Positions 18,954 to 27,025 of a stretch of 64,000 nt of DNA are shown piece after piece (within the stretch, counting starts at the first letter, position 1; every line of letters begins with the position of its first letter). The notes beneath the pieces were generated by a model. The model was not told the origin of the DNA. It was given only the letters and a program-made list of their open reading frames with translations, and searched no databases. Location of the stretch: positions 30,737 through 94,736 of the forward strand of contig DJEN01000050.1 in NCBI GenBank assembly GCA_002431345.1, written 5' to 3'. Source of the stretch: Megasphaera sp. UBA5897 (lineage in GTDB: Bacteria; Bacillota; Negativicutes; Veillonellales; Megasphaeraceae). The translations under genes were made by a program, and so were the position numbers.

Positions 18954-19972
18954 AACCAGTAGCAATTATATATGGAACAGAACCGTATTTGATGGAGCAG
19001 GGCAAAGCCGCTTTTTTGGCATCCTGCCGTGAACGCAGCCAAGAGGCAGATGTACAGGTGTTTCACAAAGATACTGCCGCGGCAGCTGTCGTGGAAGCGT
19101 TTGAAGGAACGAGTCTGTTTGGCGGCGGCGGAATCAGTATTTGGTATGACTGTCCTTTTTTGCCTGTCAAGCGGGGAGGCCGCTCGCGAAGCAAGCTTTC
19201 TAAAGAGGAAACATGGTTTTTGGAAAAACTGGCTCATATGAGTGACGAAAATGGGCTGTTGTTTTATACCAAAGGCAAACTCGATGCGGGCAGTGCTTTT
19301 TTTAAAGCGCTGCGGCCTATGGCTGATGTCATCGAGGGAGAAGCGGTTACAGAAAAAAATATTATGCCGTACGTAGAAACGTTTTTGCGGAAAAAAGGAA
19401 AAACGCTGACACGCAGTGCACAGCAGTATTTACGGGGGTTGTTTCAGACATGGAATGAGATTCCGCTTATGTATGTTTTTTCTGAATTGGAAAAGATGTG
19501 CATTACGCTGACAGAGAAAACAGGTACTGTCGATGTGCCGGATTTGCAGGAATTATTTGCCGGTACGATGGAAAAGAATCTCTTTACATTTATGGATTAT
19601 TTTCTGCGTCGTGACGGCAGGCATACGATCCCGTTTATTGAAGGATTGTTTGCCCGTCAGGATTTGTTTTTAAAAAATACAGGGTATATGCTGTCCAGGC
19701 TGCGGCTGCTGCTGGCATATAAGGAGCTGCAGCAGGCTCATATGGGGCCGCGGCAGTGTGAACAGATTATGACGCAGATTAATAAGGGACGCAGTGTCAA
19801 ATATGTCTTGTATCACTTGCAAAAAGTGACATCGTATTGGACTATGGAAGAGCTGCGCGCCATGATTAGCAGTATATTTATATTACAGCGCAATATTCGC
19901 AGAGGAACGGCAGCAGTAGAAGATATAGGGCCGCTTATTTGTTTATATTGCAGTACTAAAGGCAGGGTTTAA
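18950..19972 (+). CDS. holA: DNA polymerase III delta subunit
   Basis: A 340-residue clamp-loader subunit that opens the sliding clamp. The family is divergent, but the N-terminal IIYGTEPYLMEQGK and SLFGGGGISIWYDCPF, the middle-domain MEKNLFTFMDYFLRRDG with LFARQDLFLKNTGYMLSRLRL, and the location directly after comEC are all characteristic of HolA. It overlaps comEC by four bases, and the next gene starts one base after its stop. Confidence 0.9.
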   Translation: MKPVAIIYGTEPYLMEQGKAAFLASCRERSQEADVQVFHKDTAAAAVVEAFEGTSLFGGGGISIWYDCPFLPVKRGGRSRSKLSKEETWFLEKLAHMSDENGLLFYTKGKLDAGSAFFKALRPMADVIEGEAVTEKNIMPYVETFLRKKGKTLTRSAQQYLRGLFQTWNEIPLMYVFSELEKMCITLTEKTGTVDVPDLQELFAGTMEKNLFTFMDYFLRRDGRHTIPFIEGLFARQDLFLKNTGYMLSRLRLLLAYKELQQAHMGPRQCEQIMTQINKGRSVKYVLYHLQKVTSYWTMEELRAMISSIFILQRNIRRGTAAVEDIGPLICLYCSTKGRV

Positions 19973-19973
19973 A

Positions 19974-21542
19974 TTGCAGGAAGAAGAAAAAGCTCGAAAA
20001 GAACGAATGAAAGATTATCGCCGTCGGTATCGTGCCAAGCACGGCATCAAAGAACATCCGCACCGCTGGAAGAAAGTCGCCGGCGTGGTGATCGCCGTAT
20101 GCATTGCCGGCTTTGGCAGTTTTTTTGCGGCGCAGCATAAAGCCGCCGCAATGGTGACGCTGGATGGACAGTCGATTCAAGGATGGACTGCTGATGATTT
20201 GCAGCAGTATATCACAGCGCACAAACAGCAGCTTAAAGGACAGAAAATAACGATTACAGGGAAAGATATAGACGAAACGATTTCGCTGGATGCCCTGCAT
20301 GTGGATTTTGACCGGGACCGCATCACTGATGAATTATATTTGGTTGGACGAACCGGTTCTCCCATGCACCGCGTAGCAGAAGTCGTTGCGACACTGCGGT
20401 TTGGCAAAGACGTGCCGCTGTCTCTCAAAGTCGATGATGACGCATTGAATGATAAGATTACGGATATATATAATACATACAATCAAGAAGCAAAAGATGC
20501 GTATGCCGAACCGAATGCAGATAATGCGACCGTTACGCTGCATAAAGAAAAAGACCGTATTGTAATAGATACAGAGGCACTGCGCAGCCAGATTGACGAT
20601 CAGCTGCATGCAGGAACGCCGTCTTCTATCGACGCACCGATTCAGTCGCGGGAAGAAGCGTCTGTGAAAAAAGACGATTTAAAATCCATTGATACAGTAT
20701 TATCGTATTATACAACGCACTTTGATGATTCCAATAAAGACCGCAACGACAATATCCTTTTGGCGCAGAAAAAGCTGAATCATGCACTCGTACCGGCACA
20801 AAAAGATTTTTCCTTTAACAAATATGTCGGTGCACGGACACATGAAAATGGCTACAAAGATGCGCCGGTATATTTTGACAACAAGCTTGTGCCGGATGCC
20901 GGCGGCGGTGTCTGCCAGGTTAGTACGACGCTGTTTAATGCTGTCTTGCGTGCCGGATTGTTTATTGCCAGCCGGTCGCCTCATTTTGCGCCGGCTGCCT
21001 ACGTGCCGGTTGGTATGGATGCGACCGTTGCGGACGATTCGTTGGATTTTGCCTTTACCAATCCGTTCCAGCATCCGGTCTATGTCTATACGGCAGCTGG
21101 TGAAAACTCGATTACAACCTATATTTTGGGCAATCATGCCGATACCTGCACGGTAACGTTCCAGACGACAAAACTGCAGAATCTGCCGCATCGCGTTGTG
21201 CATAAACATGATGACAATGCCGTGACGGACAAAGTGGAACAAGAAGGCTACGATGGACATGACATTACTGTGCACCGTACCGTAACATACACGGACGGCG
21301 ATCATTATGCCGATGACATTACATCCCATTATGCACCCAACACGGAAATTGTTATTACCAACGGCCCGGCTTCTGAAGATGTCGTCAAAACGTCCGATTT
21401 GGAACCGCAGGATGTTCTCATCAATGCCCTGCATGATATGCTGCAGGCTGTTGCGGCTCCCAGTGAAGATGCAGACAGTACAGATACTGATGATGACGGC
21501 AGTACAGACGGCAGTGACGGGTATGACGAAGAAGATGAATAA
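19974..21542 (+). CDS. VanW family protein with N-terminal membrane anchor
   Basis: A 522-residue protein of the VanW-like family often annotated as vancomycin-resistance-like, although the real role, probably in the cell wall, is unknown. A basic cytoplasmic head is followed by one membrane helix (about residues 27-47). Next comes an extracytoplasmic region resembling peptidoglycan-binding domain 4, then the VanW core (about 278-405), with FNKYVGARTHENGYKDAP and PDAGGGVCQVSTTLFNAVLR. The tail (about 497-522) is extremely acidic (D, E, S, T, G). It starts at TTG, two bases after holA, so it is probably translated by coupling; an internal ATG nine codons on is possible. Confidence 0.88.
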   Translation: MQEEEKARKERMKDYRRRYRAKHGIKEHPHRWKKVAGVVIAVCIAGFGSFFAAQHKAAAMVTLDGQSIQGWTADDLQQYITAHKQQLKGQKITITGKDIDETISLDALHVDFDRDRITDELYLVGRTGSPMHRVAEVVATLRFGKDVPLSLKVDDDALNDKITDIYNTYNQEAKDAYAEPNADNATVTLHKEKDRIVIDTEALRSQIDDQLHAGTPSSIDAPIQSREEASVKKDDLKSIDTVLSYYTTHFDDSNKDRNDNILLAQKKLNHALVPAQKDFSFNKYVGARTHENGYKDAPVYFDNKLVPDAGGGVCQVSTTLFNAVLRAGLFIASRSPHFAPAAYVPVGMDATVADDSLDFAFTNPFQHPVYVYTAAGENSITTYILGNHADTCTVTFQTTKLQNLPHRVVHKHDDNAVTDKVEQEGYDGHDITVHRTVTYTDGDHYADDITSHYAPNTEIVITNGPASEDVVKTSDLEPQDVLINALHDMLQAVAAPSEDADSTDTDDDGSTDGSDGYDEEDE

Positions 21543-21574
21543 TTCATACGTATTCCGGAAAGGATAGAAAACGA

Positions 21575-24500
21575 ATGAAAGTATGGCATATTGTTCCTAA
21601 GCATGATGTTGTGATTCCTTTTGATGACCAGCATCCTGTCTGCGTAGAAGAAATATGCGCATTGCCGACAGAAAAAAAATGGAAGATACGGACACAGTCC
21701 GACTACGAAATTTCAGATATAGATAAGCTGCGCCAGGCTGTGCGCTGCAAGTTGGCATTGGAAGGAGATATCGACGTAGAACATCAAGCCGTAGCCGTTC
21801 ATCATGGCGGCGATATACCGCTGACACTGTGTGACGACGACCCGCTGCGCAGCGTAGTCAATGTGTCGGCAGATGACATGGATGGGTACGGTATACCGCA
21901 TGAAGACTGCTATGATTCCATTTATGAAGAAGACGATTCTTTATATGATGAAGACTATCGCAAAGCCTGCAAAGCAGCGGAAGAGGGACCGGTAAAGAAA
22001 ACCGGCAGCCAAGGCAGCGGTACGGGCAGAAGCAGTACAGACAGCCGGGTTTGGTTTGGCAAATCCTTTAGCGGCGATATACTGCCCATTAACGATATTC
22101 TCGGTGAAGAACGCAATGATATCATCATTAAAGGGAAGATTGTAAAAATTGAATTTCGTGAATTAAAATCTAAACGGATTTTGATGTCTTTCCAAATTGC
22201 GGATACAGGAAACGGCATTTCCGGCCGGCAGTTTTTGGAAGTAGGCGGGAACAGCAATGCCAGCAAATACCGCCGCAAAAGCGTGCTGTCGCCAGAGGAC
22301 TATGATCTGCTCGTCAAGCGGATGGCTGTAGGGGCCTATGTCCGTATTCATGGTGACGTTATCTATGACACATATGTCAATGACTATGTATTCAGTGCCA
22401 AAGATATTATGGAAGAAGAAGCAGAAACAGTAGAACGGGAAGATAATAACCCGACGCCGCGCGTAGAATTGCATCTACATACCGTTATGAGTGATATGGA
22501 TGCGCTGATTACGGTGAAAAAATTAATCAAAACGATAAAAAAATGGCATCATCCTGCCATTGCCGTTACGGACCACGGTGTTGTGCAGTCTTTCCCGCTG
22601 CTACAGGAAATTTCTACGGACAAGACCAATAACGTCAAAGTCATATACGGCATGGAAGGCTATTTGTTTGATGATAAAATTGACCAATCCTATCACATCA
22701 TTATCTTAGCGAAAAACCAAGTGGGTATTCGCAACTTGTATAAACTCGTCAGCATTTCCCATTTGAAATATATTTATCGCGGCCGGCCGCGGATTCCCCG
22801 TGCCGTGCTGAACGAATACCGGGAAGGACTGATTTTGGGATCTGCCTGTGAAGCCGGCGAATTGGTCCGCTCTATGGTGCAGAAAAAACTGCCTTATGAA
22901 GAATTGAAAAAAATTGCTTCGTACTATGACTATTTGGAAATTCAGCCGCTTACGAACAATCAATTCCTCGTGCGGGAAGGTTTGGTTGCCGATGATGAAG
23001 GGCTGCGGGATATTAACCGCACGATTTTAAAACTCGGCGATGAGTTGGGTAAGATGACCGTAGCAACTTGTGATGCCCATTTCCTCAATCCGGAAGATAA
23101 AATTTATCGTGAAATCCTGATGACGGGCAAGGGCTTTAAAGATGCGCAGTTCCAGCCGGATTTGTACTTGCGGACTACGGATGAAATGCTTAGGGAATTT
23201 GTGTACCTTGGCGAAGAACGCGCCAGAGAAGTCGTTATCACCAATCCCAACAAGGTTAATGAAATGATTGAAGATGTTCGGCCTGTGCCGAAGGAAACAC
23301 TGTACTTCCCGCAGATTGCCGGTTCTTCCGAAGCGTTGAAAAACATGTGTTATGAAAAAGCGCACCGGATTTACGGCGACCCGCTGCCTAAAATCGTAGA
23401 AGACCGATTGGAAGAAGAATTTACATCTATTCTCGGCCACGGGTTCGGTGTCTTGTATTACATTGCGCACAAACTGGTAAAACATTCCAACGATGACGGC
23501 TATCTCGTAGGGTCGCGTGGGTCTGTCGGTTCTTCCTTTGTCGCTACGATGTCCGACATTACGGAAGTCAATCCGCTGCCGCCGCATTATGTTTGCCCGC
23601 ATTGCCAATACAGTGAATTTTTTACGCACGGAGAAGTCGGCGGGGGATTTGACCTGCCTGATAAAACATGTCCGAAATGCGGCACGCCGCTGCACAAAGA
23701 CGGGCATAATATTCCGTTTGCCATTTTCCTGGGATTTGACGGCGACAAAGTTCCGGATATTGATTTGAACTTTTCCGGCGAATACCATCCGAAGGCACAC
23801 AAATATACAGAAGAACTGTTTGGCAAGGACAATGTTTTCCGTGCCGGCACGATTGGTGCCGTCAAAGACAAGACGGCGTATGGCTATGTCATGAAATGGG
23901 CTGAAGCCCGAGGCATTCGCGTCAACGATGCGTATGTCAACAGCTTAGTCAGCGGCTGCACCGGCGTCAAGAGTACGACAGGCCAGCATCCGGGCGGCGT
24001 CATGGTTATTCCGCGCGATATGGATGTGCACCACTTTACACCCGTGCAGTATCCGGCCAATAAGAAAGACAGCGGCATTATCACGACGCATTTTGATTAT
24101 CACTCCATTGAAGGCCGTTTGGTTAAACTCGATATTCTCGGCCATGATGATCCGACTGTTATTCGCATGCTGGAAGACATGACGGGCGTCGATGCCAAGA
24201 CGATTCCCTTTGATGACCCGGAAACGATGAGTCTGTTTTGCTCGCCGAAGGCGTTGGGCGTTACAGCAGAAGAACTAGGCTCCCAAGTCGGCAGTCTGGG
24301 GATTCCGGAATTTGGCACGACGTTTGTCCGCAAAATGCTCGTCGATACCAAGCCGAAAACTTTTTCTGAATTGGTACGTATTTCCGGCTTTTCTCATGGG
24401 ACAGACGTTTGGCTGAACAACGCGCAGGATTTAATCACTTCCGGGACCGTGCAGTTGAAAGAAGCCGTTTCCACTCGTGACGACATCATGAACTATTTGA

Positions 24501-25207
24501 TTCAGCACGGCATACAACCGAAAACAAGTTTTAAGGTCATGGAAAATGTCCGCAAAGGGAAGGGAATTGATAAGCTGAATAAATTGGGACAGAAAACGAC
24601 GGACTATGAAGGCGAACTGAAAGAAGGCCATATCCCGCAGTGGTTTATCGATTCGTGCCACAAGATTGGCTATTTATTCCCTAGAGCCCATGCGGTTGCG
24701 TATGTTATGATGGCGTTCCGGATTGCTTGGTTTAAAATCAACTATCCCTTGGCGTACTATGCGGCTTTCTTTACGATTCGCGCCAAAGCGTTCAAGCTCT
24801 CTGCCATGATTCATGGGCTGGAAGGCCAGCGAAAGGCTATGAAAGAAATTTTGGCGAAGGGAAAAAGCACCACTAAGATTGATCAGGATTTGTATTCTGC
24901 CCTGGAATTGGCCGTAGAAATGAGCCTGCGCGGCTACTCCTTTATGAATGTGGATATCAGCCGTTCTGCGGCGACAAAATTTACGATTTGTGACGGAAAA
25001 ATCCTGCCGCCGTTTACGGCTGTAGACGGCTTGGGAGAAAACGTAGCTGAACAAATTGTAGCAGCTCGCAAAGAAGCACCGTTTAGTTCCAAAGCCGACC
25101 TCAAGATGCGGGGCAAAGTCAATCAGTCTACGGTGGATTTGATGGCAGAAGAAGGCTGTTTGGGTGACTTGCCGGAAGATGAACAAATTGACTTGTTTGC
25201 AATGTAA
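21575..25207 (+). CDS. polC: DNA polymerase III alpha subunit, PolC type, lacking the exonuclease domain
   Basis: A 1210-residue replicative polymerase. Domain order: divergent N-terminal region (1-160), OB domain (about 178-275), PHP domain (about 295-490; VELHLHTVMSDMDAL, AVTDHGVVQSFP, DAHFLNPED), four-cysteine zinc ribbon (CPHC...CPKC near 672-695), palm with catalytic PDIDLNFSG (about 727-735), fingers, and C-terminal helix-hairpin-helix (FTAVDGLGENVAEQIV). Bacterial PolC normally has about 1430 residues because a DEDDh proofreading exonuclease is inserted inside PHP. Here the sequence runs directly from IYGMEGYLFDD to YHIIILAKN (near residue 365), so that domain is absent. The rest appears intact. 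Confidence 0.95.
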   Translation: MKVWHIVPKHDVVIPFDDQHPVCVEEICALPTEKKWKIRTQSDYEISDIDKLRQAVRCKLALEGDIDVEHQAVAVHHGGDIPLTLCDDDPLRSVVNVSADDMDGYGIPHEDCYDSIYEEDDSLYDEDYRKACKAAEEGPVKKTGSQGSGTGRSSTDSRVWFGKSFSGDILPINDILGEERNDIIIKGKIVKIEFRELKSKRILMSFQIADTGNGISGRQFLEVGGNSNASKYRRKSVLSPEDYDLLVKRMAVGAYVRIHGDVIYDTYVNDYVFSAKDIMEEEAETVEREDNNPTPRVELHLHTVMSDMDALITVKKLIKTIKKWHHPAIAVTDHGVVQSFPLLQEISTDKTNNVKVIYGMEGYLFDDKIDQSYHIIILAKNQVGIRNLYKLVSISHLKYIYRGRPRIPRAVLNEYREGLILGSACEAGELVRSMVQKKLPYEELKKIASYYDYLEIQPLTNNQFLVREGLVADDEGLRDINRTILKLGDELGKMTVATCDAHFLNPEDKIYREILMTGKGFKDAQFQPDLYLRTTDEMLREFVYLGEERAREVVITNPNKVNEMIEDVRPVPKETLYFPQIAGSSEALKNMCYEKAHRIYGDPLPKIVEDRLEEEFTSILGHGFGVLYYIAHKLVKHSNDDGYLVGSRGSVGSSFVATMSDITEVNPLPPHYVCPHCQYSEFFTHGEVGGGFDLPDKTCPKCGTPLHKDGHNIPFAIFLGFDGDKVPDIDLNFSGEYHPKAHKYTEELFGKDNVFRAGTIGAVKDKTAYGYVMKWAEARGIRVNDAYVNSLVSGCTGVKSTTGQHPGGVMVIPRDMDVHHFTPVQYPANKKDSGIITTHFDYHSIEGRLVKLDILGHDDPTVIRMLEDMTGVDAKTIPFDDPETMSLFCSPKALGVTAEELGSQVGSLGIPEFGTTFVRKMLVDTKPKTFSELVRISGFSHGTDVWLNNAQDLITSGTVQLKEAVSTRDDIMNYLIQHGIQPKTSFKVMENVRKGKGIDKLNKLGQKTTDYEGELKEGHIPQWFIDSCHKIGYLFPRAHAVAYVMMAFRIAWFKINYPLAYYAAFFTIRAKAFKLSAMIHGLEGQRKAMKEILAKGKSTTKIDQDLYSALELAVEMSLRGYSFMNVDISRSAATKFTICDGKILPPFTAVDGLGENVAEQIVAARKEAPFSSKADLKMRGKVNQSTVDLMAEEGCLGDLPEDEQIDLFAM

Positions 25208-25213
25208 AGACTA

Positions 25214-25242
25214 TCGACATTCTTTTTAATTTGTCATATAAT
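25214..25242 (+). promoter_or_regulatory. Candidate promoter of the TrpR-like regulator gene
   Basis: TCGACA at 25214 and a perfect TATAAT at 25237 are separated by 17 bases, just after polC and 54 bases before the gene. Confidence 0.6.
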
Positions 25243-25295
25243 ACAATTATGTTTTATACGCTAAAGGATAAAAGTGAAAAGGAGTTGAGCTGTTG

Positions 25296-25628
25296 ATGAG
25301 TGCAAACGAAAAATTGAAGGATCACCTTCATGACCAGCTCTTTACGGCCATTTTGGAGCTGCAGGATTTAGATGAATGCTACGAGTTCTTTGAAGATATA
25401 TGTACGATTCAGGAAATGAAAGCGATTGCGGCCCGGCTGGAAGTGGCACGCATGCTGAAAGCCGGCGATATCTATGAAGATATTGTCAAAAAAACCGGGG
25501 CAAGCACGGCTACTATCAGCCGTATTAAACGCTGCCTGATGTATGGCAGCGGCGGCTACGGCAAAATCCTGGATCGAATGGCTGCGAAGAACCCGGATGT
25601 ATTAAAAATTAGTCCTAAGAAAAAATAA
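25296..25628 (+). CDS. YerC/YecD family TrpR-like DNA-binding protein
   Basis: A 110-residue protein of the TrpR-superfamily YerC group. The helix-turn-helix is clear: EMKAIAARLEVARMLKAGDI then YEDIVKKTGASTATISRIKR. YerC-type genes in Firmicutes are small helix-turn-helix regulators whose targets are not well defined. ATG 25296 is placed 11 bases after aaaggag; a TTG one codon upstream is a less likely start. mscL follows after 15 bases and may be co-transcribed. Confidence 0.9.
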   Translation: MSANEKLKDHLHDQLFTAILELQDLDECYEFFEDICTIQEMKAIAARLEVARMLKAGDIYEDIVKKTGASTATISRIKRCLMYGSGGYGKILDRMAAKNPDVLKISPKKK

Positions 25629-25643
25629 AGGAGACAAGGTTGG

Positions 25644-26087
25644 ATGAAAGCCTTTTTAGAAGAATTTAAAAATTTTGCTATGCGCGGCAATGTAATTGAC
25701 ATGGCTGTCGGTGTAGTGATTGGGGCTGCTTTCGGTAAGATTGTCAGCTCACTGGTAAGCAATGTCATTATGCCGCCGTTGGGCGTATTGATTGGCGGCA
25801 TTGATTTTTCGGACTTTTTTATTGCGCTGAGTACGACACAGCATCCGGCGACGCTTGCAGAAGCGCAGGCACAGGGGATTCCGGTGATTGCGTACGGCCT
25901 GTTTTTAAACACCGTACTTGAATTCTTAATTATTGCGTTTGCTATTTTTATTGTGATTAAGCAGATCAACCGCCTGTTTCCCAAAAAAGAAGCAGCACCG
26001 GAACCGAGACTTTGTCCTTACTGCCGTATGCCGATAGCTGATGATGCGACACGGTGTCCGCACTGCACCAGTACGTTGACAAAGTAA
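25644..26087 (+). CDS. mscL: Large-conductance mechanosensitive channel with C-terminal zinc ribbon
   Basis: A 147-residue pentameric inner-membrane channel that opens under hypo-osmotic shock. It has the N-terminal helix [22 protein letters not shown]1 ([15 protein letters not shown]), the periplasmic loop, TM2 ([19 protein letters not shown]) and a cytoplasmic end. Instead of the plain C-terminal helix bundle, residues about 122-147 form a zinc ribbon with two CxxC pairs (CPYC and CPHC). Confidence 0.95.
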   Translation: MKAFLEEFKNFAMRGNVIDMAVGVVIGAAFGKIVSSLVSNVIMPPLGVLIGGIDFSDFFIALSTTQHPATLAEAQAQGIPVIAYGLFLNTVLEFLIIAFAIFIVIKQINRLFPKKEAAPEPRLCPYCRMPIADDATRCPHCTSTLTK

Positions 26088-26123
26088 TGATACATACAGA
26101 AAGAAGGCAGCAAGAAACATATT

Positions 26124-26690
26124 ATGAAATCAAAAATAGATGTTACTATTTTTAAAAATGGTGATATTGATATGCTCCATGCTTCCATTTATGAAGAATT
26201 ATGGAAAGATTATTGTGCGTTAAAAAAAAGAGCCCGCATGCATGAAGAAAAGAATACGGCAAAGGGAGCCTATTTGTGCCGCCGGTATCAGCGCGCGGCG
26301 CTTCTTTCTTTATTTGCTTTTTTTGAAGGTGTTTTGGATAATTGGCTGAACAAGCTGCAGCAGGACTATCAGGAATATCAGCATGTATCCATGACGGATC
26401 TGAAAGAAAAATGCGATGCTGTATTGGGCTATTGCTTTTATTGCACGTATACCAAACGAACCCAGGATTTTACCGAACTGTATGATATTATCAGCCGCTT
26501 TGAACAGCACGACGTGTCGCTGATTGAACATATCAACCGAGACATGCTGATAAAAACGGAAACCGCCATCGATTCGTATTTGTGTTATGTCGAAGCCATG
26601 ACGACGCTGCGGCGCTTTCCCAAACCGGATAAATCGACAACCGGTTTGATGGACAAACTGGGCGGCATGGTCAAAGGGTGTTGCAATTAA
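26124..26690 (+). CDS. Protein of unknown function
   Basis: A 188-residue soluble protein I cannot assign. It is predicted to be almost entirely helical, rich in Y, C, K and E, with a central stretch RRYQRAALLSLFAFFEGVLDNWLNKL (about residues 50-75). That stretch, with the helical build, resembles HEPN-type helical bundles, but no diagnostic RxxxxH motif is seen. Cysteines occur in YCFYC and at the C-terminus (GCCN). It lies 36 bases after mscL and is followed by the promoter of an FMN riboswitch. Confidence 0.7.
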   Translation: MKSKIDVTIFKNGDIDMLHASIYEELWKDYCALKKRARMHEEKNTAKGAYLCRRYQRAALLSLFAFFEGVLDNWLNKLQQDYQEYQHVSMTDLKEKCDAVLGYCFYCTYTKRTQDFTELYDIISRFEQHDVSLIEHINRDMLIKTETAIDSYLCYVEAMTTLRRFPKPDKSTTGLMDKLGGMVKGCCN

Positions 26691-26738
26691 ATCATGTATT
26701 TACAAATAGTGTGTTCTGTTTTTATAAATGGAATACAC

Positions 26739-26767
26739 TTGTTTTTTATATTTCGTTGGAGTATGAT
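26739..26767 (+). promoter_or_regulatory. Promoter of the FMN riboswitch transcript
   Basis: TTGTTT at 26739 and TATGAT at 26762 are separated by exactly 17 bases. The expected transcript start lies about 20 bases before the aptamer. Confidence 0.65.
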
Positions 26768-26797
26768 ATACATATATAAATTTATATCGTATAGTTA

Positions 26798-26926
26798 GTC
26801 TTTGAGGCATGGTGAGAAAGGGCAATCCTTTCGTATTCCTGACCGGTGGTAATAGTCCGCAACCTCCTTTGGGAGCTGACTCGGTGTAATTCCGAGACCG
26901 ACAGTATAGTCTGGATGGGAAAAGAC
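26798..26926 (+). ncRNA. FMN riboswitch aptamer (RFN element)
   Basis: The conserved RFN core is easily read: ggtgagaaaggg, cctgaccggtggtaatagtc, ccgcaacctcc, ggtgtaattccgagaccgac, agtatagtctggatggga. The closing stem P1 pairs gtcttt (26798-26803) with aaagac (26921-26926). It binds FMN and controls the downstream transcript through the terminator at 26968. The 5' strand of P1 (agtcttt) can also pair with the 5' arm of that terminator (aaagact), a plausible antiterminator. The controlled gene is a sugar kinase, not a flavin gene. Confidence 0.92.
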
Positions 26927-26930
26927 GTGG

Positions 26931-26955
26931 GCACGGCAGCAATGTTTGCCGTGTG
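26931..26955 (+). ncRNA. Linker hairpin between riboswitch and terminator
   Basis: gcacggca and tgccgtgt can pair around a short loop, between the aptamer and the terminator. It is probably part of the expression platform. Confidence 0.45.
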
Positions 26956-26967
26956 TTTCTCATGAAG

Positions 26968-26995
26968 AAAAAGACTGGCATGCCAGTCTTTTTTT
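26968..26995 (+). terminator. Riboswitch-controlled terminator
   Basis: An almost perfect palindrome (aaagactggca / tgccagtcttt) followed by a run of T, 40 bases after the aptamer and 30 bases before the kinase ATG. This is the usual arrangement for FMN-induced premature termination. Confidence 0.88.
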
Positions 26996-27025
26996 GTGCC
27001 GCAGGATAGAAAGGCAGGTACAAGA

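Noticed and set aside
20700..21434. 244-codon minus-strand ORF within the VanW-like gene
   Set aside because: Antisense shadow; the plus-strand frame has the intact VanW motifs.
23027..23800. 257-codon minus-strand ORF within polC
   Set aside because: Antisense of PolC PHP and zinc-ribbon region; no recognisable protein features.
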